In this document: positions 12,101 through 25,900 of the stretch, one piece after another
How the letters are laid out: every line of letters starts with the position of its first letter
Position numbering within the stretch: the stretch's first letter is position 1
Source of the DNA: Perognathus longimembris pacificus
Taxonomy: Eukaryota; Chordata; Mammalia; Rodentia; Heteromyidae
Assembly: GCF_023159225.1 (NCBI RefSeq)
Contig: NC_063167.1
Coordinates: 75,747,298 to 75,811,297, forward strand
Direction: 5' to 3'
DNA: 64,000 nt
The notes under the pieces: generated by a model
The model's database searches: none
What the model was told of the DNA's origin: nothing
The model's input: only the letters and a program-made list of their open reading frames with translations
Made by a program: the position numbers and the translations under genes

Positions 12101-15100
12101 AAAAGTGATAAAATTAGGAATAAGAAGAAACAAACATACCCAAATTCCACCTACTTTTCACTGCTTTAAAACGGACATTTTAACTTTAAAATGATTTTCC
12201 AATGAATGTATATGTATTAAGCCTTAAAAAAAATCTAAACAAAGGGGCTGGGAATATGACCTAGTGGCAAGAGTGATTGCCTCGTATACATGAAGCCCTG
12301 GGTTCAATTCCTCAGCACCACATATATAGAAAAAGGCCAGAAGTGGCGGTGTGGCTCAAGTGGCAGAGTGCTAGAATTGAGCAAAAAGAAGCCAGGGACA
12401 GTGCTCAGGCCCTAAGTCCAAGCCCCAGGACTAGCAAAAAAAAAAAAAAAAGTAAACACTGTCTCATGAAAGCATTACTTTACATTGTTTTTTTTTATAT
12501 CTAATCACATCATCAAACCATTTACGTGAAAAGCAGAAGGAATTCAAGTAAACAATTTCACTTACAAAGTGTGACAGCCATTTGTACAACGGCAACATCC
12601 AAAGGAACAGAACAAGAAAAATGACTGGTAAAATAAATAAACTACAGTAACAACTGAGGAAGTAAACTTTTTGGTTATAGAATTCAATTGATACTGAAGT
12701 ACTTATAGAATTCTCAGTGCTACATGACACACCTAGGCTACCTAAGCCAGTAAAAATATGGCACCTGAAAATTCTAGAAGCAAAATCCCAACGTTTTCTA
12801 TCATTTCTTTATTATTCTGAAGGTTCAATGAAGAATGCTTTCTCTATAAAAATGTCTCACTTCCAAGATTTAAAAAACCTACCTAAGGGGCTGGGGATAT
12901 AGCCTAGTGGCAAGAGTGCCTGCCTCGGATACACGAGGCCCTAGGTTCGATTCCCCAGCACCACATATACAGAAAAACGGCCAGAAGCGGCGCTGTGGCT
13001 CAAGTGGCAGAGTGCTAGCCTTGAGCGGGAAGAAGCCAGGGACAGTGCTCAGGCCCTGAGTCCAAGGCCCAGGAATGACCAAAAAAAAAAAAAAACCTAC
13101 CTAAGAAGTTGTATATTTTACTATGAACACAGAGGAGAATTTAAGTTAAACTAACTTAAAAACAATTAAACTCAATACTCACATGGAGTCACCAAAAAGT
13201 AGAAATACTCTCAAAGTAACTCTATTACAATGAGAGACATACACAGAAACTGTATTTGACTTAATCTAATGTATCTACAATTATTATACATCAACAGGCA
13301 TATAATAAATGTCCTGCTTTTGTAGAATACAAAACAATAAAGTGAATATGAATCATTGTTTTTAAAACAAAAAAACAAATGAACACTGCAAGACAACCCC
13401 TTTTTCAGGTATTTCATTCCTAGCTATTGATCTATAAATTTTCAGGGAAGATTTTAAAGACATTTGGCAGTACCAAAAGGGGTAAATTTAAACCCACCTA
13501 ATCTCTCTCACACTTTAGAACCAAAAGTTTGTGAATTGAAATTTTCTTTTCATTAAACTATGCTTTCATTAACTCAATTCATTCTTAAAGCATCAGAAAT
13601 ACAATTACCAAAGACATTGTATCAAAATCACAATATGAAAAGTCCATATTTGCCAGTTATATAAACCAGAGAAAAAAGGTAGTAAGTAAATATCAAAATG
13701 TCTTGAAAATCAAGTTTATAAGTAACTCCCTAGTGTGAAAAGCATTTGAGAGTGAATTTGTATAAGGGATTACCTTAATTCCTTAATAAAAGAACCACTG
13801 CTACAGTTAAAATATAGTTAAAACATTAAAATGTGGTTAACATATAAAAATGTAGTTACAACATTAAAATGTATTTGAAACATTTGAAACTCATCTTTCA
13901 AATGTGGCACACGAATGGAGTCTCACTACATATTTTAGAAGTTATATGTAAATAAAGAAATGACATCAATTCTGTTACTCAATAACATCAATTAAAACTT
14001 CAATATAAAAGTTTTGGACTATTACCAACTTTTATTATTAACTAGTTATTTGGTTAAGTATAGTTAGCTAAGCAATCTACTACAACTTAGGAGACATACG
14101 TTCTTCATTTCTGGAGAATTTTAAACACATACACACACAAAAAATAACAAACATTCAACAGAAACTTGTGGTACTCATATACTTACTTTTTCTAATGTTT
14201 CAATGCGCTGCTTCAATAGTCTATTTTCAGTGCGTAATCTCTGCAAAAAAAAATTTAAAAATTTTGCTTGCAAACATTCTAGAGAGGAAAAGATTCCTAA
14301 ATCACATCCTTCGACAAACACAAAGACTCAAAGGAATATGTCAAACTGCTAAAAGCTAAAAGAAATCCATAACAAAAAGGAAATGCTTTATAGTTCTAGT
14401 TGTACCTAAGTTTTAACTATAGTCTATATAATATATAAATAAATAACCCATCTTTTTTTATACTTACCATGGCTTACAGTAAAATGTTTTTATAAATGTT
14501 TGGGGCTAGGTACTTCTGGCTCACACCTGTAATCCTAACTACTCAGGAGTTGAGATCTGAGGATCACAGTTCAAAGCCAACCCGGGCAGGAAAGTCTGTT
14601 GAGACTCTTATCTCTGATTAACTACTAGAAAACTGAAAGGGTAGCTGTGGCTCAAAGTGGTGGACCACTAGCCTTGAGCAAAAAGAGCTTGGAGACAGTG
14701 AGTTGAAGCCCTTACAAACAACAAAACAAAGCAAAAAAAAAAAAATTAGGAGGAGTGAGCTTTTTTTATTGGCTTATATCAGTGATACAGGGGGAATTCC
14801 ATTGTTACACCTCAAAAATTTACACTGTATTCCAATCACCCTATCTATCACACTCCCATACCCTTCCATCTTAAGAAATAGCATCCCAAACACATTTTCC
14901 TTTTTAAGTATTTCAACAGCCCATTAGATAAGAAAAATTCTAATTTGTGTATCTCCTACATAGCCTATTTGCATATGAATATTCAAATACTAGTTGAACA
15001 GATAAGTTTCAAATATGCAATTTCATAGAACTAAATGTTAGTTTCAATTTAATACTTTGTAGGCAAAATCCTCATGTTTTGAAAATATAGAAGAAGTTAT

Positions 15101-18100
15101 CCTTAACTGTTTCCTTAAGAAAATTAGACGGGCTGGGGATATGGCCTAGTGGCAAGAGCGCTTGCCTCGTATACTTGAAGCCCTGGGTTCGATTCCCCAG
15201 CACCACATATACAGAAAATGGCCAGAAGTGGCGCTGTGACTCAAGTGGCAGAGTGCTAGCCTTGAGCAAAAAGAAGCCAGGGACAGTGCTCAGGCCCTGA
15301 GTCCAAGGCCCAGGACTGGCAAAAAAAAAAAAAAAAGATCCATTTTAGGGGCTGGGGATATGGCCTAGTGGCAAGAGAGCTTGCCTCGTATACATGAGGC
15401 CCTGGGTTCGATTCCCCAGCAACACATATACAGAAAACGGCCAGAAGTGGTGCTGTGGCTCAAGTGGCAGAGTGCTAGCCTTGAGCAAAAGGAAGCCAGG
15501 GACAGTGCTCAGGCCCTGAGTCCAAGGCCCAGGACTGGCCAAAAAAAAAGAAAATTAGAAGCTTCAAAACTGGCAGTTTTTTTATAGCTTAAAAGGTAAA
15601 ACCAAGCCAAGTGCAAGTGGTTCACACTTATAATCTTACTTAAGAAACTTGAGATATGAGAATCCTGGATTGATGTCAGCCCAGGACAGGAAAGTTTGTG
15701 AGACTCTTATCTCCAATTAACCACCAAAAGGCTGGAAGTGGTGCTGTGTCCCAAATGGCAAAATACTAGTCTTGGGAACACAAGTCTAGGGACAGCACCT
15801 AGCCCCTGAGTTCAAGTACCAGGACAGGCACACACACAAAAAAAATTCCTTGACTTAGAGGAGGTACAAATAAGAATTTAGGGGCTGGGAATGTGGCTTA
15901 GTGGTATAGTGCTCCCTGGGTTCAATCCCTCAGTACCACATAAACAGAAAAAGCTGGAAGTGGTGCTGTGGCTCAAGTGGTGGAGCCTTAACCTTAAGCA
16001 TAGAGAGGTTCAGGGATAGAGTCCAGGCTCAGTTCAAGCCTCAGAACCAGCAAAAAAAAAAGGGGGGGGGAGGGGCACAAAGAATTTAGGGTATTTGTCC
16101 TTCAAAATGAAAATCTACCTGATTTCCTGAAGAAAAGCAAATCAAAAGTATAACCCTTACTTAGATAAGAAAAAATATCCCTGGGCTGGGAATGTAGCTT
16201 AGCAGTAAGAGTGCTTGTCTGGGTTCAATTCCTCAGTACCACATAAACAGAAAAAGACAGAAGTGGTGCTGTAGCTCAAGTGGTAGAGTGCTAGCCTTGA
16301 GGAAAAGAAGCTCAGGAACAGTTTCCAGGCCCTGAGTTCAAGCCCCAGGACTGACAAAAAAAATAAAGTTTTTACCAGGGGCTGGGAATGTGGCCTAGTG
16401 GTAGAGTGCTTGCCTTGCATGCAGGGAGCCCTGGGTTCAATTGCTCAGAACCATATACACAGAAAAAAAAAAAAAAGGCTGAAAGTGGCACTGTGGCTCA
16501 AGTGGTAGAATGCTAGACGTGAGCAAAAAGAAGCCAGGGACAGTGCTCACACCCTAAGTTCAAGCTCCAGGACCGGCAAAAAAACAAGTCCTTACCACTA
16601 CAAGGCAGTCATAATCCTACTGAAATATTTGCTCTATTTAGTCTACAGCATATTTTGCTGTTAGTCTTAGCATCGGATAGATTACCTTTTCTGCCACTTT
16701 AACAATTATGCTTAAGTGAAATGCAATTATCTCCCCTTGGAGCTATTTTATCTGGAGGAGACATCAAGACTTAGCAAAGGAAGAATCTTTTTTCACAGTA
16801 AAATTAAAGTCATTTCAGTCACACATCCCTGCTTTTGGAAATACTCCTGATCATCAGTAAATGTACACTTTGTTGCTAAATTTACTACAGATGGCAACAA
16901 CCGTGACAACAACATGACCTAATATCTATTGCAAATAACTTATCAGTTTATATTCTAGTCCATACAAAATTTCTAAACTGCTTACTTTAATTTCAACTTG
17001 CTCTTCCATCTCTTTAGTTTTTATTGTAGTGTATTCTTTTTCAAGCCTAAGAAGAAAAAAAAGAGTTAAGGATACATTTTCATGCACTTACAAAATTATA
17101 AAATTTTAATGCATATAACAATAAAATACAATTTTGTTAGTTTCCATAGGAGTATAATGAGATATCTGATACGAGAAAAATAATTTCAAGCTGGGCACTA
17201 CTGGCTCAGGCCTGTGATCTTAGTTACTTGGGAGGCTGAGATCAGGAATATCATGGTCTGCAGCCAGTCTAAGCAGAATTATTTGACAAACTCCCTTCAT
17301 AAGCAATATCTGGGTATGGTGGTACACATCTGTCGTCCTAGCTACATGAGAGGCTAAGATCAGAAGGATGGCAGCTTCAGGATGGCCTATGAAGAATAAG
17401 TTGGAAAGATGGGAAAGTCCACCTCCATGGAAGAAGCTGAGTGTGGTGGAGTGTGCTTGCCACCTCAGCTATGATGAGAAGCAAAAAAGTAGGAGACACA
17501 CATCTAGGCAGGAAAGGAGACTTATCTCAAAAATAACCAGTGCAGGCTGGGAATGTGGCTTAGTGGTAGAGTACTTGCCTAGCACGCATGAAGCCCTGGG
17601 TTCCTCTGTACCACATAAACAGTAAAAGACAGAAGTGGCTCTGTGGCTCAAGTGGTACAGTGCTAGCCTTGAGCAAAAACAAGAAGCTCAGGGACAGTGC
17701 CCAGGCCCTGAGTTCAAGCCCCTGGATTGGCAAAAAATAAATAAAAAATAAAAAAAAATAAAAATAAAACAAAACAAAACAAAAAACAACATAAAATAGG
17801 GGACTGGAGGGTGGCTCAGAGATAGAACACCTGCCTAACAACTAGGGCCATGAGTTCAAATCCCAGTACTCCCATCCTCTGCTGCCAAAATCAGTTTTTA
17901 AAATGACAAAAGAAAATTCACACAAAAGTAAAGTTCAGAAGGTAGAACACATACAACACCAAACATAGAACTGAATTCATAGGCTATATTAATACCTAAA
18001 CTCATGGGAAAAAAATGCTACCCTTCCCAAGATGGTACCTGAACTAACTGACCAAAGTTAAAATCACAGCAATAAGGGGCTGGGAATATGGCCTAGTGGC

Positions 18101-21100
18101 AAGCCCTGGGTTCAATTCCCCAGCACCACATATACAGAAAACGGCCAGAAGTGGCGCTGTGGCTCAAGTGGCAGAGTGCTAACCTTGAGCAAAGAGAAGC
18201 CAGGGACAGTGCTCAGGCTCTGAGCCCAAGCCCTAGGATTAGCCCCCCCCAAAAAAAAAATCACAGCAATAAAAATAATTATAAACCACACATTTCTGTG
18301 GACTCTTTCCCAGAATTAAAGGATCAAGGCAGGTAACTATTAGCAACATTAGCAGAACATTATCAGAACACCTTCCTGATACCCCAGAAGACTGTGTAGA
18401 CCAGTTTCCAGACATATGAGTTAGGAATCTCTTACATTACTATTAACCTATTATATTACCATTCACTAGGCTGTGACTGAAACACACTATTTGCCTGTTT
18501 TGCCATCTTCCAACACAAAGGAAATTTGAACCTTTGTCAGATATAAGTACAAGTATTTATTATATGTTCCCAGAGTGGTATTTCATGGAAATACTTATAT
18601 TTTTAATTCTGACAAAGATTACTACTCCAAATGTACATAACTTCTAACTAATAAGAACCACTGCTGGGAGCCAGTGGCTCATGTCTATAATCCTAGCTAC
18701 TCAGGAGGCTTAGATCTGAGGATTGTGGTCTGAAGTCAACGTGGGTAGAAAAGCCCTCATGAGATTATCTACAATTAACCTATGTGAGCACAAAGAAGCT
18801 CAGGAACAGCACTCATGCCCTGAGTTCAAGCCCCACAATCGACCAAAAAACTAAAGGACCACCAGAAATGGAAGGAGGAAAAGAAAAACATTAAAAATGA
18901 GCCTAATAAACATATGAAAAATACCTACTCTTATTAACAACCAGGGAAATGCAAATTAAGTCCAAAATAGACATTTTACACTTAACAGATTGAGAAAATA
19001 AACAATAATAATCAAGTATTTATAATGCATTAGGGCAACAGAATTCTTTTTTTTTTCTTCTTTTTGGTCAACCTGGGACTTGAACTCAGGGTCTTGAGCT
19101 TCTTTAGCTCAAGGCTAGCACTCTACCACTTCACTCACAGCACCACTTCCAACTTTTTCTGTTTATATGGTATTAGAAAATCAAACCCAGGACTTCATAC
19201 ATATTCCCAACCCTGGACAACAGAATTCTTAGAATCCCTGTCACTAATGCCTTGACAATTGGAGGGAGTGCAGCACTGGTACTAGGGTTTGAACTCAGGG
19301 CTTCTCACCTGCTATGCAGGTGCTGTACCACTTGAACCATGCCTCCTTATATACTCATTGTTTTAGAGATAAGGTATTACTTTTTATGGATCACAATCAT
19401 TCTGTTTATGCCTCCCACCATATCTTGTATAAAAGGTACATGGCACAATGTCCAGTTTTTTCTGTTGATAAAGTGTCTCATGAACTTTTATTCACCAGGG
19501 CTGGTGGGGAATCACAGTCTTCCTGATTTCAGCTGCTGGAGGAGCTGCTTTGACAGGTGCATGCCCACACCTGGCTGCTGGTTGACAAATCTCAAGAACA
19601 TTTTTGGGTTTTGTGCCAGTTCTGGGACTTGAATTGAGGGCCTGGGTGTTGTCCCGGCACTTTTTCCTCAAGGCTAGCATTCTACCACTTGAGCCACAGC
19701 TCCATTTCCAGGTTTTTGGTGATTAATTGGAGACAGGGGTCTCACAGACTTTACTGCCTAGGCTAGCTTCAAACCATGGTACTCAAATCTCACCCTCCTG
19801 AGTAGCTAGGATTACAAGATATGAGCCACTGGCGCCTGACTTCAGAACTTTTTGCCTAAGCTAGCCTGTCCTAATCTCCACCTCCTCAGGAGCTAAGATT
19901 TACAGGGGTAGTAAAATATATTTTTAATGTTGAACATATTGTTTTATTTTAAAGTTACATATATCATAGAAAAATTACTACAAAAAATTGTAGCATTTTA
20001 ATAGCGTAATAGTAAATACTAAACAAGCAAACATGAAAATGGCCATTAGAAAAATGCACAGACTGATACAGATTCACTCAGTGAGACAGGGTCTCACACT
20101 GTAGCCAAGCCAATGCCAACAGTTACTTTTGGCATGCATGAGAAAATCTGAACATAAGACTATTTAGGCAATATCATGGAATTATTTCTAAGTGATAAAA
20201 GAATATTATAAGAGAGGCTAATAACTTTATTTTATAGTAGTGAATGTTAAATATTTAGGAGTGAATTGTTGTGATTTCTATTTTATAAGACCTAAGAAAG
20301 AAAGTGATTAGAGTAAAATATTAGCAACTGGTAAGGTTAAATAATAAACATATGGTATTTATTGTTCTAACTTATTTTTAGTATGTCTATAAGATTTCTC
20401 ACTGGGGTTGGGAATGTGGCTTAGTGGTAGAGTACTTGTCTAGCATGCATGAAGTCCTGGGCTCAATTCCTCAGTACCACATAAACTAAAAAAGCCAGAA
20501 ATGGTGCTGTGGCTCAAGCAGTAGAGCACTAGAGCACAGAGAAGCTCAGGAATAGTACCCAGGCCCTGAGTTCAAGCCAGAGGACTGGGAAGAAAAAAAA
20601 AGACTTCCTCACTGAAGAACATAAAGTATGCTCCATGGCTAATGAACTGAAATGATCCTTTCCTTCAGTTAAGCTTCACAAAAGAAAAATGGAACACCAT
20701 ATTGAGGAAGGCTTTATTTTGTTACTTCTAAGTCACAACTCAAAATTACCATCTTTGATTGAAGAAAATAACAGAAGAATTGAAGATAAAAGGAATAGTT
20801 AATAAACCTGGAAGAGAATAATGTCCTATATTCTGAATTAGCACTATAAAGGGACAAAATACTTTGTTCTGAAAATAGAAAAAAAAAGGAATATGACTAA
20901 GTCTATCAAGTAGATCACAGGAAGTTTAAAAATGAGGGCTAATAAATTCACAATAAAGCAACTGTCTGAGAATTAGGTATAGCAAGAAGGGGGAGCTTAA
21001 GAATGGTATGATTTGAAACCTCTATGGGGAATGGAAGAATTAATCAAAGTCAATATAAATATGCAGAGAGAAAACATAGGAAATATAGCTTAGTGTCAAC

Positions 21101-22463
21101 AATCTCACTGACTATGCAGTGACTGTTGAGTATATGAATACATGATACAAAAGGGCAGAGGAGGAATAATTATTCAGACTAGAGCTTACTACACATCAAA
21201 CAGATTTTGATAAAGCAAACAGGGTTATGATGAGAAAAGAATCAGAGGGTCCAAAACTGGTAAGACGACTAAAAATTTATACATGAATTGTATAGATGGT
21301 AACACCTAAAAAGGAAAACCTCATTCTCAAGGCTATTATATTTTTGAGACAGAGTCTTACTATGTTACCCGGCCTGGAACTCCTAAACTCAAGCCATCTT
21401 CTTGCTTCAGCCTCCCAAGAAATTGAAACTGTAGATGTATACCACCACATCCAGGTGAAATCTTATACTCTATCAAATTTTAGAAGTAAACATTTCTTTT
21501 TATAGTGTGACTTGAATGTTATGTTATCCCCCAAGAAGCAAAAATCAAGATGGCTCCTTGAGCTTTTATCTGTCATTTGGTCTATGAGACATATCACAGA
21601 CAATTTAAAATAAAGAGCTGAAATTCACCAGGCATGCCTATAAACCCAGCACTGGGAAGACAGAGGCAGGATGCTCTCAAGTCCAAGACCACCCTAGGTG
21701 ACATAGTGAGTTCAAGGCCAGCCTAGGCTACACAGCAAGATACTGTATTAAAAATGAATTGAAAAATGAGAGAGGGCTGGGAATATGGCCTAGTGGCAAG
21801 AGTGCTTGCCTCCTATACATTAAGCCTTAGGTTCGATTCCTCAGCACCACATATATAGAAAATGGCCAGAAGTGGTGCTGTGGCTCAAGTGGCAGAGTGC
21901 TAGCCTTGAGCAAAAGAAAGCCAGGGACAGTGCTCAGGCCCCTGAGTTCAAGGCCCAGGACTGGCAAAAAAAAAAAAAAAAAGAAAAATGAGAGGTAGGG
22001 AGTTTAAAAAGAAGGGAGGAGTGAGGTAAAAATGAAGTGTAATATCATAAATTGGCTTACTTCTGTCAAAATTAGAGCTAATTTTATTAACATAATTTTC
22101 ACTCTAATTGCAATATATACTTTCTGTAGCAGAAACATCTATGGAAGTATGTTATATGTGTTAAGCAGATGACTGCTACCACACAGAACTGCTTTCATAT
22201 TAAAGCATTTTGTATCACAGAAACCTTAGCATCATGAAAGTTAGTGATTATTTAATAGAAACTACAAAAAATAGTAACTATCATTCTTAATATACTTACC
22301 TACTTCTAAATAAAAAAAGACAATACCGCTTATCTTGAATTGAACTCTTACAAAATACAAGCCAAAAAATGCTTCATTAGAAAATAAGAAAATAATGGTT
22401 GGGGATACAGTTCAGTGGTACTGTTTGCCTGGTATGCACAAGACCCTGGGTTTCATTCCCAGT

Positions 22464-22518
<55 letters not shown>

Positions 22519-22923
22519 TAACCAACATAATAAAATTTTAAATTCTCAGTCTATCATAGCTACCTTGCTGATTATGCCAATCATGAACTTTAGTGACACT
22601 CTGGTAGTCAAGTAGAGGAATAGAGTATCAATAATGGAGACTAAACTATGAAATCTGTTTTTAAATAACACACGGGGCCAGGCACTGGTGGCTCATGCCT
22701 GTAATCCTAGCTACTGAAGAAGCTGAGATCTGAGGATCACAGGTCAAACGCAGTCCAGTCAGGAAAGTCTGTGAGACTCTTATCCTATTAGCCTATTAAC
22801 CATGAGAAAACTGGAAGTGAAGCTGTTGCTCAAAATGATAGAGTGCTAGGCTTGAGCAAAAGAGCTCAGGGATAGCACCCAGGCCCAGAGTTCAAGTTCC
22901 ACGACCAACAAAAAACAAGACAA

Positions 22924-22963
<40 letters not shown>

Positions 22964-25900
22964 GAATGTGATGGGAGTGTGACTCAGTGGTAGAACTTGT
23001 ACTTAGTATATGTGAGGCCTTGAATTTAAGCCCAAGTGCCAAAAATAGATAACAGCAATATTATTAAACATAGCAAGCATTTGTAGTTTGTATAATGGTA
23101 GAGAGGGCCAGAAGCTTAGTGTTGGGACTAGTTTTGAAAATAAGTTATCTTGAAATAATGAGACATTGGGGGGAAAAATAGCAAATTTACACATACACAC
23201 AGAGCAGAATCCTAACTCCAGCCAATATGGAAAGAAAAACAGGAATTTTAAAGGTAGTATACAATGGTTCTACATTACCACTTTTTTTTTTTGGCCAGTC
23301 CTGGCCCTTGGACTCAGGGCCTGAGCACTGTCCCTGGCTTCTTCCCGCTCAAGGCTAGCACTCTGCCACTTGAGCCACAGCGCCGCTTCTGGCCGTTTTC
23401 TGTATATGTGGTGCTGGGGAATCGAACCTAGGGCCTCGTGTATCCGAGGCAGGCACTCTTGCCACTAGGCTATATCCCCAGCCCTACATTACCACTTTTA
23501 AAAGCAGTATAATATTCCAACATTACCTTTGGTATATTGAAATTCACGCCACTCAAATAAAACAATAGTTCTACAACCTAAAGAGGAAAACCATCCTTCT
23601 TACTCAAATGTTTTATCACACTGGGGCACTGGTGGCTCACACCTGTAATCCTAGTGACCCAGGAGGCTATGATTTGAAGATCTCAGTTTGAAGCCAGCCC
23701 AGGCACGAAAGTCTCCATGAGACTTTTTTTTTTTGGGGTGGGGGGGGGGCCAGTCCTGGGCCTTGGACTCAGGGCCTGAGCACTGTCCCTGGCTTCTCTT
23801 TGCTCAAGGCTAGTACTCTACCACTTGAGCCACAGCGCCACTTCTGGCCGTTTTCTGTATATGTGGTGCTGGGGAATTGAACCCAGGGCTTCATGTATGG
23901 GAGGCAATCACTCTTGCCACTAGGCCATATTCCCAGCTCCTCCATGAGACTCTTACCTCCAATTAATCACTAGAAAATCAGAAGTGGAGCTATGGTTCAA
24001 AGTGGCAGAGTACAATGTCCCTAGAGCAAAAAAAGTTCAGGGATAGGGGCTGGGGATATGGCCTAGTGGCAAGAGTGTTTGCCCTGTATACATGAAGCCC
24101 TGGGTTCAATTCCTCAGCACCACATATATGGAAAATGGCCAGAAGTGGCGCTGTGGCTCAAGTGACAGAGTGCTAGCCTTGAGCAAAAAGAAGCCAGGGA
24201 CAGTGCTCAGGCCCTGAGTCTAAGGCCCACGACTGGCAAAAAAAAAAAAAAAAAAAAAAAAAGGTCAGGGACAGCCCCAAGGCCCTGAGTTCAAGCTCCA
24301 TGACTGACAAAAAAAAAAAAAGTTTTACCACGTCCACTGAATTTCCTGAGGTTTGTTATACTTCAACAGCCCCATAAATAAAAGGAAAATGTGTAAATAC
24401 TTACTTTTTCATTTTCTTTGAGTTGTATTTAACTTGGTAAGCTGCTTGGATTAATTTGTCTGGACCACCATCAAACTGATGTGGAATGACCTTCTGAAAG
24501 TGCTAAGACACAATAAAATAATATAAGAATTACTCAGTGCTGCTTATTAAGTAACTAAGAGTAAATCTGAAAACATACAAGATATCCAGACTTACCTGTA
24601 ACATCCCTTCCATGTCAAGTTGCATTAATTCTGCCTGATTCATCTGAAGAAGGGCTAATCCTATTCGAAACACTATTTCTAATCCCTATGGAACAAATTA
24701 AAGCCATATTGTTTTACTTCTCTATCAATGAAAATTTATCATTCAAAATAATGTATTATTAGTATTAGGAGTAACAGTAATATCATTCTAAAGTAAGCAT
24801 TTATGATCTAAATAAACATTTTCTGTAAAATGCCAAACAAGTATTTTAGGCTTGGTAAGCCATAAAATCTTGGCATAACTATTTAGCTCAGCCAGTGTAA
24901 CCTTAAATCACATAAACAACACATAAACTAATGTGTGCCAAGCCAACTTTATAAAAGAAATGTACTCACTGCCTTACATATGAAACTGTAACCCCTCTGT
25001 ATATCACTTTGACAATAAATAAATTAAGAAAAAAAAACAATGCAAGGACATACTTGATGTGTAAATGACAACAAATCAGGAAGTAAACTGTAGTTTGCCA
25101 ACTCCAATCCAAACTATTAAAATAAGTAATACAAATATCTTCCTAAGATGTAATTAGTAACAATTAACACTGAGTTCAGAGAACAGAAGTCAAAGAATCA
25201 CTATCATACACCACTGATAATTAAAAGGCAACCTTGCATGTGTACACAGAATAAAAGAAGCTTCTAGGTATACTAATTACCCTCGTGCTACTTGAATAAT
25301 AGATGTACTGCAAACACATGAACTATAAGACAAATTTTACCTCTTTTTCTCACTGTCTTGGACAGGAGGTGATAAGGGTTAAGAGGGCAGGCTCCAGATT
25401 TTAACTGCCTACATCTGAATCCACTATCCCATATATATGTATGTTTAAAGATAAGTTACTTGATCTTCCTATAAGTGGGTTTCCTTATCTATCAACTAAC
25501 AAATGGGGATAGTAATTTATCTACTTAATAAGGCTGCTATAAGGTTTGACAAGCAATTTAACAAGGAACACATGGGCTACCTTATTACTCCCCTTACTGA
25601 CATGTTCTAATTAACCTAATGACCTCCTGGCTCAACTCATGTTCATTAGCTTACCTCAGACATGAAGATATCAAATATCCTTGTTGCGATTGGTAGTGGA
25701 AAAGTTGTAAGAAAGATAGTCAGAAACCAGGATGATGCATACATTGAGGTATGAAAACTCTGAGACTGAAAATGTACAAAGAGCTCTGGAAGATGCTCCT
25801 AGACAAAAGAAGAGAGTAAGTTAGATCATAGAAAAACTGAGTGTTCTAAATAAGATCATTGTATATTTACTAGATTAGCCTATGTCAAATACAAAGGAAA

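Noticed and set aside
22467..22517. CA and GT repeats as possible regulatory elements
   Set aside because: Almost all are tails of SINEs, and nothing in the sequence links them to regulation.
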